Part shown: piece after piece, positions 8,898-18,493 of the stretch
How positions within the stretch are numbered: the first letter of the stretch is position 1
Layout: every line of letters starts with the position of its first letter
Assembly (NCBI GenBank): GCA_947501615.1
Contig: CANMWK010000001.1
Coordinates: forward strand, 62,001 to 126,000
Length of the DNA: 64,000 nt
Direction of reading: 5' to 3'
DNA from: an uncultured Tenacibaculum sp.
Lineage (GTDB): Bacteria > Bacteroidota > Bacteroidia > Flavobacteriales > Flavobacteriaceae
Translations under genes and position numbers: made by a program
Notes under the pieces: model-generated
What the model saw: only the letters and a program-made list of their open reading frames with translations
Databases searched by the model: none
Told to the model about the DNA's origin: nothing

Positions 8898-9929
8898 ATG
8901 ACTAGAATATACTATAAAGAAGAAAAATTAAGAGGTACGCCCATACAGCATAAATTTATTAATGTAGCGTTATTTGATTATATTTTTAATAGTACAAATA
9001 CAAACAGCTTTCAACTTCAAGCAAATTCAAAACTACCACTTCCTAAAGCTTTAAAAACTAAATTAGATGTTTTTAAAAATGTACAGCTAAGAAGAGATGA
9101 TATACATTATAATACAGATGAAGGTAATTTTTATTTACCCAATTCAATTGTATTTTCAGATGTCAATGATTTTGATTTTCCATCGAAGTTTTATTTTATT
9201 TCAAAAATAGGAGACCAAATAGAAGTAAGAACATGCGAAGGAGGAGAAGCAGTAAAATGGTACCACATTCCTATGTTACATAAATCTGTGGAAGAAAAAA
9301 AGGTAATCCTGAAAATTAAAAACACGTTAAAAAAAGTAAAAAAATTAGTAGATACAACCTATAATAAAAAGGCAGAGGAAGAGCGAGAGCAGCAAGAATT
9401 AGAAAGAAAAAGAAAAATTGAGGAAATGCGTCCGCTACTTAATGAAAAACAAAAAAGCGGATATAATGAATTAGTCGAATTATGTGTTCCTAATCCTGAT
9501 GATAAAAGAAAGATCATTCAATTTATAGAAACACTTAAAAATTATGATGAAGATGAAGAGTATTTTTCTACACTCAATTACTTTTTAGAATTTATAGAAA
9601 AAGCAGATCAGAACTTTATAATTCGATTGGATTGGAAATCTGAGATTGAAGATTTTGAGACCTTGTTAAAAATGTCGTTAAAAGATAACTATGATGAGGT
9701 AATTAAATTACCTAAACATCAATCGTATAAAGATAATATGACAGTTTCTCATTTTGGCGTAATTGAAGATTACTGTAAACCATTACGATTAATAGGACTT
9801 CAATTAGGGTGTATCGATACAAAATCAGATGAGTATATTTTAATTCTTCACAAGAAAGAAGATACAAAACGATTGGTAGAAGCAGTGGAAGAAATTGGGT
9901 ATACCTATCGTGAAAAAGTAGGGGTATAG
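8898..9929 (+). CDS. cytoplasmic protein with central coiled coil, unknown
   Basis: 343 aa, no signal peptide. An AGAGGATCCT leader just before the ATG is one of the better ribosome binding sites here. Residues 1-135 are a mixed domain with many aromatic strands. Residues 135-180 are a Lys/Glu/Arg/Gln-rich coiled coil. Residues 180-343 carry 'IIRLDWKSEIEDFETLLKMSL' and 'GLQLGCIDTKSDEYILILHKKED', which recall DUF6630-type proteins; I am unsure of that. No enzyme motif recognised. Confidence 0.55.
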   Translation: MTRIYYKEEKLRGTPIQHKFINVALFDYIFNSTNTNSFQLQANSKLPLPKALKTKLDVFKNVQLRRDDIHYNTDEGNFYLPNSIVFSDVNDFDFPSKFYFISKIGDQIEVRTCEGGEAVKWYHIPMLHKSVEEKKVILKIKNTLKKVKKLVDTTYNKKAEEEREQQELERKRKIEEMRPLLNEKQKSGYNELVELCVPNPDDKRKIIQFIETLKNYDEDEEYFSTLNYFLEFIEKADQNFIIRLDWKSEIEDFETLLKMSLKDNYDEVIKLPKHQSYKDNMTVSHFGVIEDYCKPLRLIGLQLGCIDTKSDEYILILHKKEDTKRLVEAVEEIGYTYREKVGV

Positions 9930-10099
9930 AGAAGTAAAAAGGCTATTCAACACAATATTTTACAAAAATTACATGTATTGAGATAATATTACATATAATA
10001 GCTAAAAATTAATGTACATTAAAAAGTTAAAATGTGTACTTTTATAACAAGCAGAGTATACGAATACTTTGTACATGAATAACTAAAAAACAGAAAAAT

Positions 10100-10489
10100 A
10101 TGTTAAAAGCAATCATCGCTATTTTGGGAGGAATAATAGCATCATCATCTTTAATTGTATCTAAAAAACCAAATGCCAAAGAACTTATAGATAAATTAGT
10201 TCCTTTTCAGGGAGTAATTGGAGTAGCGCTAACCGTTTTTGGAGTTATAGGAATGTTACGATTAATTTTTCATATTGGAACACCTGGTTGGCTTATCGGT
10301 TTTGCAGTTGCAGCTTTAGAATTTATTGTAGGGTTTTTATTAGCCTATAGTTTAATTTCTAAATACCTATTAGAAAAAAATGATGAAGCCAAAGAAAAAG
10401 GACAACAATTAAGAGCTAAATTAGTAAAATATCAAGTGCCTGCTGGTGTTACCTTAGTAATATTAGGAGTACTTTCATTTTTACTATAA
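10100..10489 (+). CDS. small integral membrane protein with internal repeat
   Basis: 129 aa with four hydrophobic segments (about residues 1-18, 34-55, 60-88 and 107-129). Two parts look duplicated: 'LVPFQGVIGVALTVFGVIGML' (about residues 33-53) and 'LVKYQVPAGVTLVILGVLSFLL' at the end. Gly-rich helices suggest close packing, perhaps oligomers. No known transporter signature. It is followed by a strong terminator, so it is probably expressed alone. The 170-base upstream region holds short palindromes (TGTACA, GTATAC) and TACTTTG, which may be its promoter. Confidence 0.65.
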   Translation: MLKAIIAILGGIIASSSLIVSKKPNAKELIDKLVPFQGVIGVALTVFGVIGMLRLIFHIGTPGWLIGFAVAALEFIVGFLLAYSLISKYLLEKNDEAKEKGQQLRAKLVKYQVPAGVTLVILGVLSFLL

Positions 10490-10505
10490 CTCATAAAAAA
10501 TTATT

Positions 10506-10560
10506 AAAAGAGTTTTAAAAAGTACTATGCAATGCTTTTTTAAAACTCTTTTCTTTTTTG
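10506..10560 (+). terminator. rho-independent terminator after the small membrane protein
   Basis: AAAAGAGTTTTAAAAA pairs with TTTTTTAAAACTCTTTT across a short loop and ends in CTTTTTT. It separates the 10100 gene from pbpC. Confidence 0.75.
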
Positions 10561-10573
10561 ATATAAATTGTAT

Positions 10574-12922
10574 ATGAAACTTAAATTGCATTTAAAAAGA
10601 AGGAAAAAGATTAAAATAATACTAGTGGTTATACTGTTAATCACGTATTATTTTTCATTACCAAAAGAATTATTTAATGCACCTACTTCCACAGTAGTTA
10701 CTGCAAGTAATCACGAATTATTAGGAGCTACAATAGCAAGTGATGGACAATGGCGATTCCCTGAGTTAGATTCTGTACCTAATAAATTTAAACAATGCAT
10801 CATACAGTTTGAAGATGCACATTTTTATAATCACTTCGGATTCAATCCTGTTTCCATAGTCAAAGCTTTACAGCAAAATATAAAAGCAAAACGAGTAGTA
10901 CGAGGTGGTAGTACGCTAACACAACAAGTAATTCGTTTGTCTAGGAAAAATAAAAAACGATCTTACGCAGAAAAATTCATAGAGTTAATTCTAGCAACAC
11001 GATTAGAGTTTAGATATTCTAAAGAAAAAATAGTACAACTTTATGCATCTCACGCACCTTTCGGTGGTAATGTTGTGGGATTAGAAATGGCATCATGGCG
11101 TTATTACAGATTACAACCACATCAATTATCTTGGGCAGAAAGTGCTACTTTAGCAGTCTTGCCTAATGCTCCTTCTTTAATTTACCCAGGAAAAAATCAA
11201 CAACGCTTATTAGCAAAGAGAAATCGATTATTACAAAAATTATATACTCAAAAAATTATAGATAGCTTAACCTATAGTTTAGCTATTGAAGAAGAATTAC
11301 CCCAACGACCGCATAAATTACCTACTGTAGCTTCTCATTTCGTTCAAGAATTAAAAAAAAATCGAAATGGAGAACGAATTCACAGTTCTATTGATATCAA
11401 TGTACAACAGCAGGTTGCAAATCTTTCCAAGCGTCATTATGAACAGATGCGGCAAAATGAGGTTCATAATTTAGCAGTATTGGTTTTAGATGTCCGCACA
11501 AGAAAAGTAATTGCGTATTTAGGAAATTCACCCACAGACAAAAAGCATCAAAAAGATGTAAACAACGTCATCTCTCCGAGAAGTACCGGGAGTACATTAA
11601 AACCTTTTTTATATGCACACATGCTACAATCTGGCGAATTATTACCTAGCCAGTTGGTGAAAGATATTCCAACAGAAATAGCAGGATATACACCTAAAAA
11701 TTTTGCTTTGTCTTTTGATGGCGCAGTTCCAGCAGATGAAGCGCTAACACGATCATTAAATATACCAGCAGTAAGAATGCTACAAAATTATGGTTTAGAA
11801 AAGTTTAGAGATCATTTGCAAGAATATAAAATTAAGCATTTGAATAAATCGGCACACTACTACGGATTATCAGTCATTTTGGGAGGAGGAGAAGCCAGTT
11901 TATGGGATTTGTGTAAAGTGTTTGCAGGCTATGCAGGTACAGTAAATCACTATGAAACATTAAAGCACCAATATTATACCAATGAATTTAGGTCACCAAT
12001 ATATGAACAAGATATAGCAACGGATTATGGAGCAATTCGTAACGATAAAAGCATAATTGATGCAGGTTCTGCTTACATTACTTTAGAAACGTTAACGAAT
12101 GTGAACCGTCCTTTATCCGATCAAGCTTGGAAGTATTACGACTCTTCACAAAAAATAGCTTGGAAGACAGGAACAAGCTTTGGAAATAAAGATGCTTGGT
12201 CTGTAGGTACAACAGCCAATTATGTGGTTGGTGTTTGGGTAGGAAATTCTGATGGAGAAGGACGAACAGATTTAACAGGAGTAGGAAGTGCGGCTCCACT
12301 CATGTTTTCCATATTTGATATTTTACCAAAATCTACTTGGTTTTTAGAACCTTTTGAAGATATGGAAGAGGTAAAGGTATGTAGTACAAGCGGATATTTA
12401 GCATTGCCAATTTGTGAATCAATAACAAAAAGAGTCTCAAAAAACGGAATAAGAGGAAAATCATGCCCATATCACAAAGAAATTTTATTAGATAAAACCG
12501 AAAGCTTTCGAGTAAACTCCGATTGTGAATCCGTAAATGAAATGGTTACAAGACCTTGGTTTGTATTACCTCCATTAATGGGATATTATTACAAACAGAA
12601 AAATCCAGAATATAAAAAGCTACCAGATATTAAACGGGGGTGTTCTACAATAGAAAAAAACACAATTGATTTTGTGTATCCCACGGCAAAAAGTACTAAA
12701 ATGTCTTTAGTAAAAGACAACAATGGCGGTGTAAATCCCATTATCATTAGAATAACGCATAGTAATCCAGAAGCAAAAATATTTTGGTATATCGATAATA
12801 CATTTGTAAAAGTAACAGAAGATTATCATGAGTTACCAATAAAACCCTCAAAAGGGAAACATACAATTATGGCAATAGATAATGTTGGTAACGAAGTAAA
12901 ACGATTTATCGAGATTTATTAA
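10574..12922 (+). CDS. pbpC: penicillin-binding protein 1C (glycosyltransferase/transpeptidase)
   Basis: 782 aa from the ATG at 10574 (a TTG two codons earlier is less likely). An N-terminal membrane anchor (residues 14-30) is followed by a family 51 glycosyltransferase domain with 'FEDAHFYNHFGFNPVSI' near residue 80 and 'RGGSTLTQQVIRL' near 112. The transpeptidase domain has the SxxK motif in 'RSTGSTLKPFLYAHM' (about 335-350), 'TRSLNIPAVRML' and 'KTGTSFGNKDAW' near 531. The C-terminal 100 residues match the BiPBP_C domain of PBP1C. It polymerises lipid II and cross-links peptidoglycan in the periplasm. The alpha-2-macroglobulin gene often found beside pbpC is not here. Confidence 0.93.
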   Translation: MKLKLHLKRRKKIKIILVVILLITYYFSLPKELFNAPTSTVVTASNHELLGATIASDGQWRFPELDSVPNKFKQCIIQFEDAHFYNHFGFNPVSIVKALQQNIKAKRVVRGGSTLTQQVIRLSRKNKKRSYAEKFIELILATRLEFRYSKEKIVQLYASHAPFGGNVVGLEMASWRYYRLQPHQLSWAESATLAVLPNAPSLIYPGKNQQRLLAKRNRLLQKLYTQKIIDSLTYSLAIEEELPQRPHKLPTVASHFVQELKKNRNGERIHSSIDINVQQQVANLSKRHYEQMRQNEVHNLAVLVLDVRTRKVIAYLGNSPTDKKHQKDVNNVISPRSTGSTLKPFLYAHMLQSGELLPSQLVKDIPTEIAGYTPKNFALSFDGAVPADEALTRSLNIPAVRMLQNYGLEKFRDHLQEYKIKHLNKSAHYYGLSVILGGGEASLWDLCKVFAGYAGTVNHYETLKHQYYTNEFRSPIYEQDIATDYGAIRNDKSIIDAGSAYITLETLTNVNRPLSDQAWKYYDSSQKIAWKTGTSFGNKDAWSVGTTANYVVGVWVGNSDGEGRTDLTGVGSAAPLMFSIFDILPKSTWFLEPFEDMEEVKVCSTSGYLALPICESITKRVSKNGIRGKSCPYHKEILLDKTESFRVNSDCESVNEMVTRPWFVLPPLMGYYYKQKNPEYKKLPDIKRGCSTIEKNTIDFVYPTAKSTKMSLVKDNNGGVNPIIIRITHSNPEAKIFWYIDNTFVKVTEDYHELPIKPSKGKHTIMAIDNVGNEVKRFIEIY

Positions 12923-12944
12923 GGTAATTAAGTAAAACCAAAAC

Positions 12945-13163
12945 CCGATGGCTGAGCTTTCTCGAACTCTGGAGACTGAGTTTATCGAAGTCAATACGGC
13001 CCTTCGAGAGCCTCAGGGACCTTACTTCGAGAACTTCAAGAATCTTACGAGGTGGCTGAGCCCAGTCGAAGCCAAGCCTGGTGACTGAGTCAAGTCGAAG
13101 TCAATACGGCCCTTCGAGTACCTCAGTGACCTTGTTGGTGACTGAGTTTACCGAAGTCAGAAG
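12945..13163. repeat. palindromic repeat cluster A
   Basis: Several copies of a degenerate unit GGTGRCTGAG-(N4-6)-CGAAGYC in one orientation alternate with CTTCGAG-(N2-4)-CTCAGGGACC in the other. The two units are imperfect reverse complements and can fold into long hairpins. The rest of the 383-base gap between pbpC and the antiporter gene holds no gene; TAcaTTTA near 13280 may be part of the promoter of the next gene. Confidence 0.85.
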
Positions 13164-13305
13164 TCAGAAATCAGTAAATCAATACATTAATTATAGTCCA
13201 AACAAATCAATTTAAATACCTCTTGAACAATCAGCAACAGAATTGCATCAAAGTTTTATTATCAGCTAAAAATAGCATACATTTACAGGTAATAATTAAA
13301 TAAAA

Positions 13306-15117
13306 ATGTTAGAATTAGCAGGAATTATCATTTTAGGAATTTTAGCACAATGGTTTGCATGGAAATTAAAAATCCCTGCAATCTTACCTTTAATTTTAAT
13401 CGGATTATTGGTAGGGCCTTTTGCAGCTGAATTCTTTAATGACGGAAGTAAATGGATAGAACCCATATGGAATGGTAAAAAAGGACTATTCCCAGGAGAA
13501 GGTCTATTCTATTTTGTATCCTTAGCTATTAGTATTATTCTTTTTGAAGGCGGATTAACACTCAAAAAAAGTGAAATTAAAAATGTAGGCCCCGTAATTA
13601 CTAAATTAATAACTCTGGGTTCTGTAGTAACGTTTTTTGGAGCAGGAATCTTAGCCAAATATATCTTTGACTTAAGTTGGGAAATGGCATTATTGTTTTC
13701 ATCATTAATAATAGTAACAGGTCCCACAGTAATTTCACCAATACTTCGAAATATACCCCTAAAAAAAGATGTAGCAGCAGTATTAAAATGGGAAGGGATT
13801 TTAATCGATCCTATCGGAGCCTTAGTTGCCGTATTAGTTTTTGAATTTATTAGTGTAGGTGGTGATAGCGGATTTACACAAACGGCTTTAATAGAATTCT
13901 TTAAAATTGTACTATTTGGTACCACATTAGGATTCATTTTTGCAAAAGGGTTAATCTTTATCGTCAATAGAAAATTTGTACCACATTACCTGTTAAATGT
14001 AGTATCACTTTCTATGGTGTTACTAGTATTTGTATTGTCAGATTTATTAGCACATGAATCTGGTTTATTAGCCGTTGTGGTTATGGGAATGGTAATTGCA
14101 AATAGTAAATTAAAAAGTTTCGACGAACTACTATACTTTAAAGAATCACTAACAGTATTGCTAATATCAATACTATTCATTTTATTGGCAGCTAACATGA
14201 ACATGTCAGAGTTAATGCTAATTTTCAATTGGAAAACGGTAGCGTTATTTGCATTAATAGTGTTTATAGTTCGCCCGTTAGGAGTATTTTTAAGTACGCA
14301 TAAATCAACATTACAATTAAATGAAAAAATATTCATTAGTTGGGTAGGGCCTCGAGGTATTGTAGCAGCAGGTATTGCATCTTTATTCGGAACCAAATTA
14401 ATGAAACAGAATGTACCTGGGGCAGAATATATTACACCATTAGTATTTATGGTTGTTTTAGGAACCGTATTATTAAATGCTACAACGGCACGAATGTTAG
14501 CAAAAATAATAGGTGTATTCTTAAAGAAATCTGAGGCAATTGTGTTTGTGGGAGCTTCACGTTCAGCTCGATTAATAGCGAGTTACTTAAAACAAAACAA
14601 TCGACGAGTTATTTTATTAGATAGCAATAAAGATTATGTAAATGATGCCAAAGAAATGGGAATAGAGGCATTTAATATTGATATCTATAACGATAATTTA
14701 GATAATAATGTGGAGCTAAATGATGTTGGTTATTTAATAGCAATGACGGGTAGTGATGTTGTGAATAAATACGCAATAGAACGTTTTTCTGATATCTTTG
14801 GAGAAATGGGGGCTTACCGTTTAGCTACATCAAGAGAAGTTGCTTCTAAACAATTAGAAAATTCAGACGTTTTATTTACGGCAAACGACGATTATATCAA
14901 TGTAACAGAAACTGTTCGAGATTTTCCAAAAATGAACGAATTAACAGTTACATCTTCAGAAGATTTTACCATAAAATTAGAAGCAATTACAAAACGTGAT
15001 AATGCTATTCCTTTATTCATTAAATCTGGAAAAACAATTAAAATCTTAGCAGAAATAACACCACAAGATATCAATGAAAATGATGTTATTGTTTATGTTG
15101 GTGAGATGATAGCATAA
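13306..15117 (+). CDS. CPA-type cation/proton antiporter with RCK (TrkA-N) domain
   Basis: 603 aa. Residues 1-410 hold about 12 membrane helices of the NhaP/KefB-like Na+(K+)/H+ exchanger fold, with 'LSLAISIILFEGGLTL'-like and 'TGPTVISPILRNIPL' segments and 'WVGPRGIVAAGIASLF' near residue 347. The cytoplasmic C-terminal part starts with a TrkA-N nucleotide-binding fold ('AIVFVGASRSARLIASYL', about 410-430; 'VILLDSNKDYV'), followed by a probable TrkA-C-like end. It should exchange Na+ or K+ for protons under nucleotide control, which fits a marine organism. Repeat clusters flank the gene on both sides. Confidence 0.88.
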   Translation: MLELAGIIILGILAQWFAWKLKIPAILPLILIGLLVGPFAAEFFNDGSKWIEPIWNGKKGLFPGEGLFYFVSLAISIILFEGGLTLKKSEIKNVGPVITKLITLGSVVTFFGAGILAKYIFDLSWEMALLFSSLIIVTGPTVISPILRNIPLKKDVAAVLKWEGILIDPIGALVAVLVFEFISVGGDSGFTQTALIEFFKIVLFGTTLGFIFAKGLIFIVNRKFVPHYLLNVVSLSMVLLVFVLSDLLAHESGLLAVVVMGMVIANSKLKSFDELLYFKESLTVLLISILFILLAANMNMSELMLIFNWKTVALFALIVFIVRPLGVFLSTHKSTLQLNEKIFISWVGPRGIVAAGIASLFGTKLMKQNVPGAEYITPLVFMVVLGTVLLNATTARMLAKIIGVFLKKSEAIVFVGASRSARLIASYLKQNNRRVILLDSNKDYVNDAKEMGIEAFNIDIYNDNLDNNVELNDVGYLIAMTGSDVVNKYAIERFSDIFGEMGAYRLATSREVASKQLENSDVLFTANDDYINVTETVRDFPKMNELTVTSSEDFTIKLEAITKRDNAIPLFIKSGKTIKILAEITPQDINENDVIVYVGEMIA

Positions 15118-15132
15118 ATATATACTTTCATA

Positions 15133-15317
15133 ATACGGCCCTTCGAATACCTCAGGACCTTGTTGGTGACTGAGCATAGCCGAAGTCTGGTGACTGAGGC
15201 TCTCGAAGTCAAGTCCGGCCCTTCGAGTACCTCAGGGACCTTGTTGGTGACTGAGTATAGCCGAAGTCTGGTGACTGAGCAAAGTCGAAGTCTGGTGGCT
15301 GAGTTTATCGAAGCCAT
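15133..15317. repeat. palindromic repeat cluster B
   Basis: At least six units: CTTCGAA/G-(N)-CTCAGGACC and GGTGACTGAG-(N)-CGAAGTC types. One pair forms an imperfect cruciform: CTTCGAG...CTCAGGGACC, spacer TTGTT, GGTGACTGAG...CCGAAG. It lies between the antiporter gene and hsdR and forms the left edge of the defence island. Confidence 0.88.
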
Positions 15318-15399
15318 ATTTACAACTTTCCATAAGGTATAATCTAATAGTTTTTTTATTTTAGAGGCTGTTTTGAAAATTAACCCCGAAAGAAAGAGA

Positions 15400-18300
15400 A
15401 TGAAATTTAACGAAGACTCCCGAGTAAAAATTCCTACAATATTGCATTTAATGCAATTAGGTTATAAATACCTTTCCTTAAAGGACTGTGAATGGGATCA
15501 AAGTACTAATATCTTCACAGATATATTTTTTCAACAAATAAAAACGATTAATCCAGGATTATCTTATAACGAAGTACAACAAGTTTTTTCGGAAGTATCT
15601 TTATCATTAGAAAATGAAGATTTAGGACGAGCATTTTATAAAAAACTTGTAGATCAATCTGGAATTAAACTTATTGACTTTGCCAATTTTGATAATAATT
15701 CTTTTCATGTAATAACGGAATTACCTTATCAAAAAGATGATGAAGTTTTTAGACCTGATATTATTTTGTTGATAAATGGAATGCCATTAGCCTTTATTGA
15801 GGTAAAAAAGCCGAATAATAGAGATGGTGTGTTAGCCGAACATAAACGTATGCAATCACGTTTTAGGAATAGGAAATTCCGAAAGTTCATTAATATTACA
15901 CAAGTAATGGTGTTTTCTAATAACATGAAGTATAGTGAAGATGATTCACTCATGTTAGAAGGAGCATTTTATAGTACAACAAACTATCACAAGCCAATAT
16001 TTAATTATTTTAGAGAAGAAGAAACGTTTGATTTACATAGTGTACTTCAAAAATTGAGTGATGAGGAGGAGACTTTCGTGTTAAAAGACACCAATTTACT
16101 GAGTATTAAAAACTCTAAAGAGTTTCTTTCTAATAAAACGCCAAATACACCAACGAATCAAATAGCTACTTCTTTATTTAGTAAGGAACGATTACAATTT
16201 ATATTACAATACGCCTTTGCTTATGTTGAAGAAGAAAGAGGCTTGGAGAAGCATATTATGCGTTACCCGCAATTATTTGCTACCAAAGCCATTGCTAAAA
16301 AGTTAGATGAAGGATTAAAAAAAGGAATTATTTGGCATACGCAAGGTTCGGGGAAAACAGCCTTATCTTATTTTAATGTAAAACATCTTACGCATTACTT
16401 TCAAAGGCAAAATGTTATTCCAAAGTTTTATTTTATAGTTGATCGTTTGGATTTACTAACACAGGCTGCAAGAGAATTTACTGCCAGAGGTTTAGTTGTA
16501 CATAAAGTAAATAGCAGACAAGAGTTTACTAAAGATATTAAATCAACGGCGATTATTCATAATGATTCAGGTAAGAGTGAAATCACTGTCGTAAATATTC
16601 AAAAGTTTAAAGACGACCCAAATGTTATCCAAAACAATGATTATAATTTAAATGTACAGCGTGTTTTCTTTTTAGACGAAGTACACAGGAGTTATAACCC
16701 AAAAGGAAGTTTTTTAGCAAACTTAGAATTGGCAGACAAAAATTCTATTAAAATAGGGTTAACAGGTACACCACTCTTAGGTAAAGAATATAATTCCAGA
16801 ACCTTGTTTGGCGATTATATTCATAAATACTACTATAACTTATCTATAAAAGATGGATATACGTTACGTTTGATTCGTGAAGAAATTGAAACCAATTATA
16901 AGTTAACCTTACAGCAAACCTTAGATGAAATAAAAATTCTTCAAGGAAATAGTGATAAAAATGCAGTATATGCACATCGCAAATTTGTAGAACCGATGCT
17001 TGATTACATTGTAAAAGACATGGAACAAGCGCGTATATCTTTAGATGACAATAGTATTGGTGGTATGGTAGTTTGTGATTCTTCTGATCAGGCAAAAATG
17101 ATGTATGAACTATTTAAGGAAAATTATGCATCGAATTCTCAAGAAAACCTATCCATTGCCGCTGAGGAAGAATTGACCTACGGAAACAAAAAGAAAAAAG
17201 ATAGTAAAGTAACAAGTGCTCAAGTTATATTGCATGATATTGGAACCAAACAAGACCGAAAAGATTGGGTTGCCGATTTTAAGTCAGGTAATATAGATTT
17301 CTTGTTCGTTTATAACATGTTATTAACAGGATTTGATGCGAAAAGATTAAAGAAGTTATACATCGGACGTAAAATAAAATCCCACAATTTATTACAAACG
17401 TTAACTCGTGTCAATAGAACGTATAAACTACACAAATATGGTTTTGTGGTAGATTTTGCAGATATTCAAAAAGAGTTTGATAAAACCAATCAAGATTACT
17501 TTAACGAATTGCAAAGTGAACTAGGTAGTGAGATAGAACACTATTCTAATCTCTTTAAATCAGCCGAAGAAATACAAGAAGAAATTGAAGAGATCAAAGA
17601 TATTCTATTTAAATTTGACACCGAAAACGCAACCGTTTTTGGAGAGCAGATTTCTGAGATTCATGATAGAACCGAAATTCGACAAATAGCTAAAGCTTTA
17701 AATAATGCTAAAGAGCTTTATAATCTCATTCGTTTATCGGGTAATTTTGAGTTGCTCGAAAAATTAGATTTTAGAAAGTTGAACATTTTAGCACGATTAA
17801 CCCAAGATCGATTAGGTTTAATAAACACTAAAATTGCTCTAGAAAATAACGTTACTACCAATAACATTTTAAACACAGCTTTAGAAGATGTTATTTTTGC
17901 TTTTGCCAAAGTAAAAGAGGAGGAAATGGTATTGGCTGATGAGTTAAAAACAACCTTGCAACGTACCCGTGAAATGTTAGGCGGAAATTTTGACCAACGC
18001 GATCCTGTTTTTGTATCATTACGTGAAGAGTTAGAACGTCTGTTTAAAAAGAAAAACTTAACTGAAGTTTCTAAAGAAGAAATGGAAGCTAATATTAAAG
18101 CCTTAAACGAAATATATGATAAAGCGAAAAAGATTGAACGGGAAAATCAATTGCTAAAGGCGAAGTACGATTACGATGCTAAGTACGCACGTATTCATAA
18201 ACGTTTATTAGAGAAAAATCCCTTAACAGATAGCGAGCGTAAACTATACCAAGCCTTAAAAGGCTTAAAAACAGCTGTCGATAAAGAGGTTTTACAAAAT

Positions 18301-18471
18301 GCTAAGGTGTTAGAAAACGAAAGTTACGTAGAACGAATGATGATGCGTTTAGTAATACAACAATTTAAAAAAGAACAGAACATTTCTATTAATACAGCAG
18401 ATGTTAAACGTATTAATAGTATGATTGTGAAAGAGTATATGAACGAATACAACGGTTACGCCGTATATTAA
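15400..18471 (+). CDS. hsdR: type I restriction enzyme, HsdR motor/nuclease subunit
   Basis: 1023 aa from the ATG at 15400; a TTG at 15373 with AGAGG upstream is an alternative. The N-terminal nuclease has the PD-(D/E)xK pattern 'RPDIILLINGMPLAFIEVKK' (about residues 117-136). The helicase part has Walker A 'WHTQGSGKTALSYF' near 315, a DEAD-like 'FFLDEVHRSYNPKG' near 425, 'IGLTGTPLLGKE', and a late motif 'LLQTLTRVNRTYK'. The C-terminal 250 residues are helical and probably contact HsdM. It translocates and cuts DNA that lacks the methylation of HsdM/HsdS. First gene of hsdR-hsdM-hsdS; gap to hsdM 22 bases. Confidence 0.93.
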   Translation: MKFNEDSRVKIPTILHLMQLGYKYLSLKDCEWDQSTNIFTDIFFQQIKTINPGLSYNEVQQVFSEVSLSLENEDLGRAFYKKLVDQSGIKLIDFANFDNNSFHVITELPYQKDDEVFRPDIILLINGMPLAFIEVKKPNNRDGVLAEHKRMQSRFRNRKFRKFINITQVMVFSNNMKYSEDDSLMLEGAFYSTTNYHKPIFNYFREEETFDLHSVLQKLSDEEETFVLKDTNLLSIKNSKEFLSNKTPNTPTNQIATSLFSKERLQFILQYAFAYVEEERGLEKHIMRYPQLFATKAIAKKLDEGLKKGIIWHTQGSGKTALSYFNVKHLTHYFQRQNVIPKFYFIVDRLDLLTQAAREFTARGLVVHKVNSRQEFTKDIKSTAIIHNDSGKSEITVVNIQKFKDDPNVIQNNDYNLNVQRVFFLDEVHRSYNPKGSFLANLELADKNSIKIGLTGTPLLGKEYNSRTLFGDYIHKYYYNLSIKDGYTLRLIREEIETNYKLTLQQTLDEIKILQGNSDKNAVYAHRKFVEPMLDYIVKDMEQARISLDDNSIGGMVVCDSSDQAKMMYELFKENYASNSQENLSIAAEEELTYGNKKKKDSKVTSAQVILHDIGTKQDRKDWVADFKSGNIDFLFVYNMLLTGFDAKRLKKLYIGRKIKSHNLLQTLTRVNRTYKLHKYGFVVDFADIQKEFDKTNQDYFNELQSELGSEIEHYSNLFKSAEEIQEEIEEIKDILFKFDTENATVFGEQISEIHDRTEIRQIAKALNNAKELYNLIRLSGNFELLEKLDFRKLNILARLTQDRLGLINTKIALENNVTTNNILNTALEDVIFAFAKVKEEEMVLADELKTTLQRTREMLGGNFDQRDPVFVSLREELERLFKKKNLTEVSKEEMEANIKALNEIYDKAKKIERENQLLKAKYDYDAKYARIHKRLLEKNPLTDSERKLYQALKGLKTAVDKEVLQNAKVLENESYVERMMMRLVIQQFKKEQNISINTADVKRINSMIVKEYMNEYNGYAVY

Positions 18472-18493
18472 ATAATAGAGAGAACAATAACGA

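Noticed and set aside
13509-14396. Two - strand open frames of 152 and 136 codons inside the antiporter gene
   Set aside because: They lie opposite a well-supported membrane protein gene, have no recognisable motifs or start signals, and have the Ile/Asn/Thr composition of an antisense shadow.
15093-15342. Short open frames on both strands in repeat cluster B (and 27010-27231 on the - strand in cluster C)
   Set aside because: They are made of translated repeat units ('TRLRLCSVT' type) and have no protein-like features.
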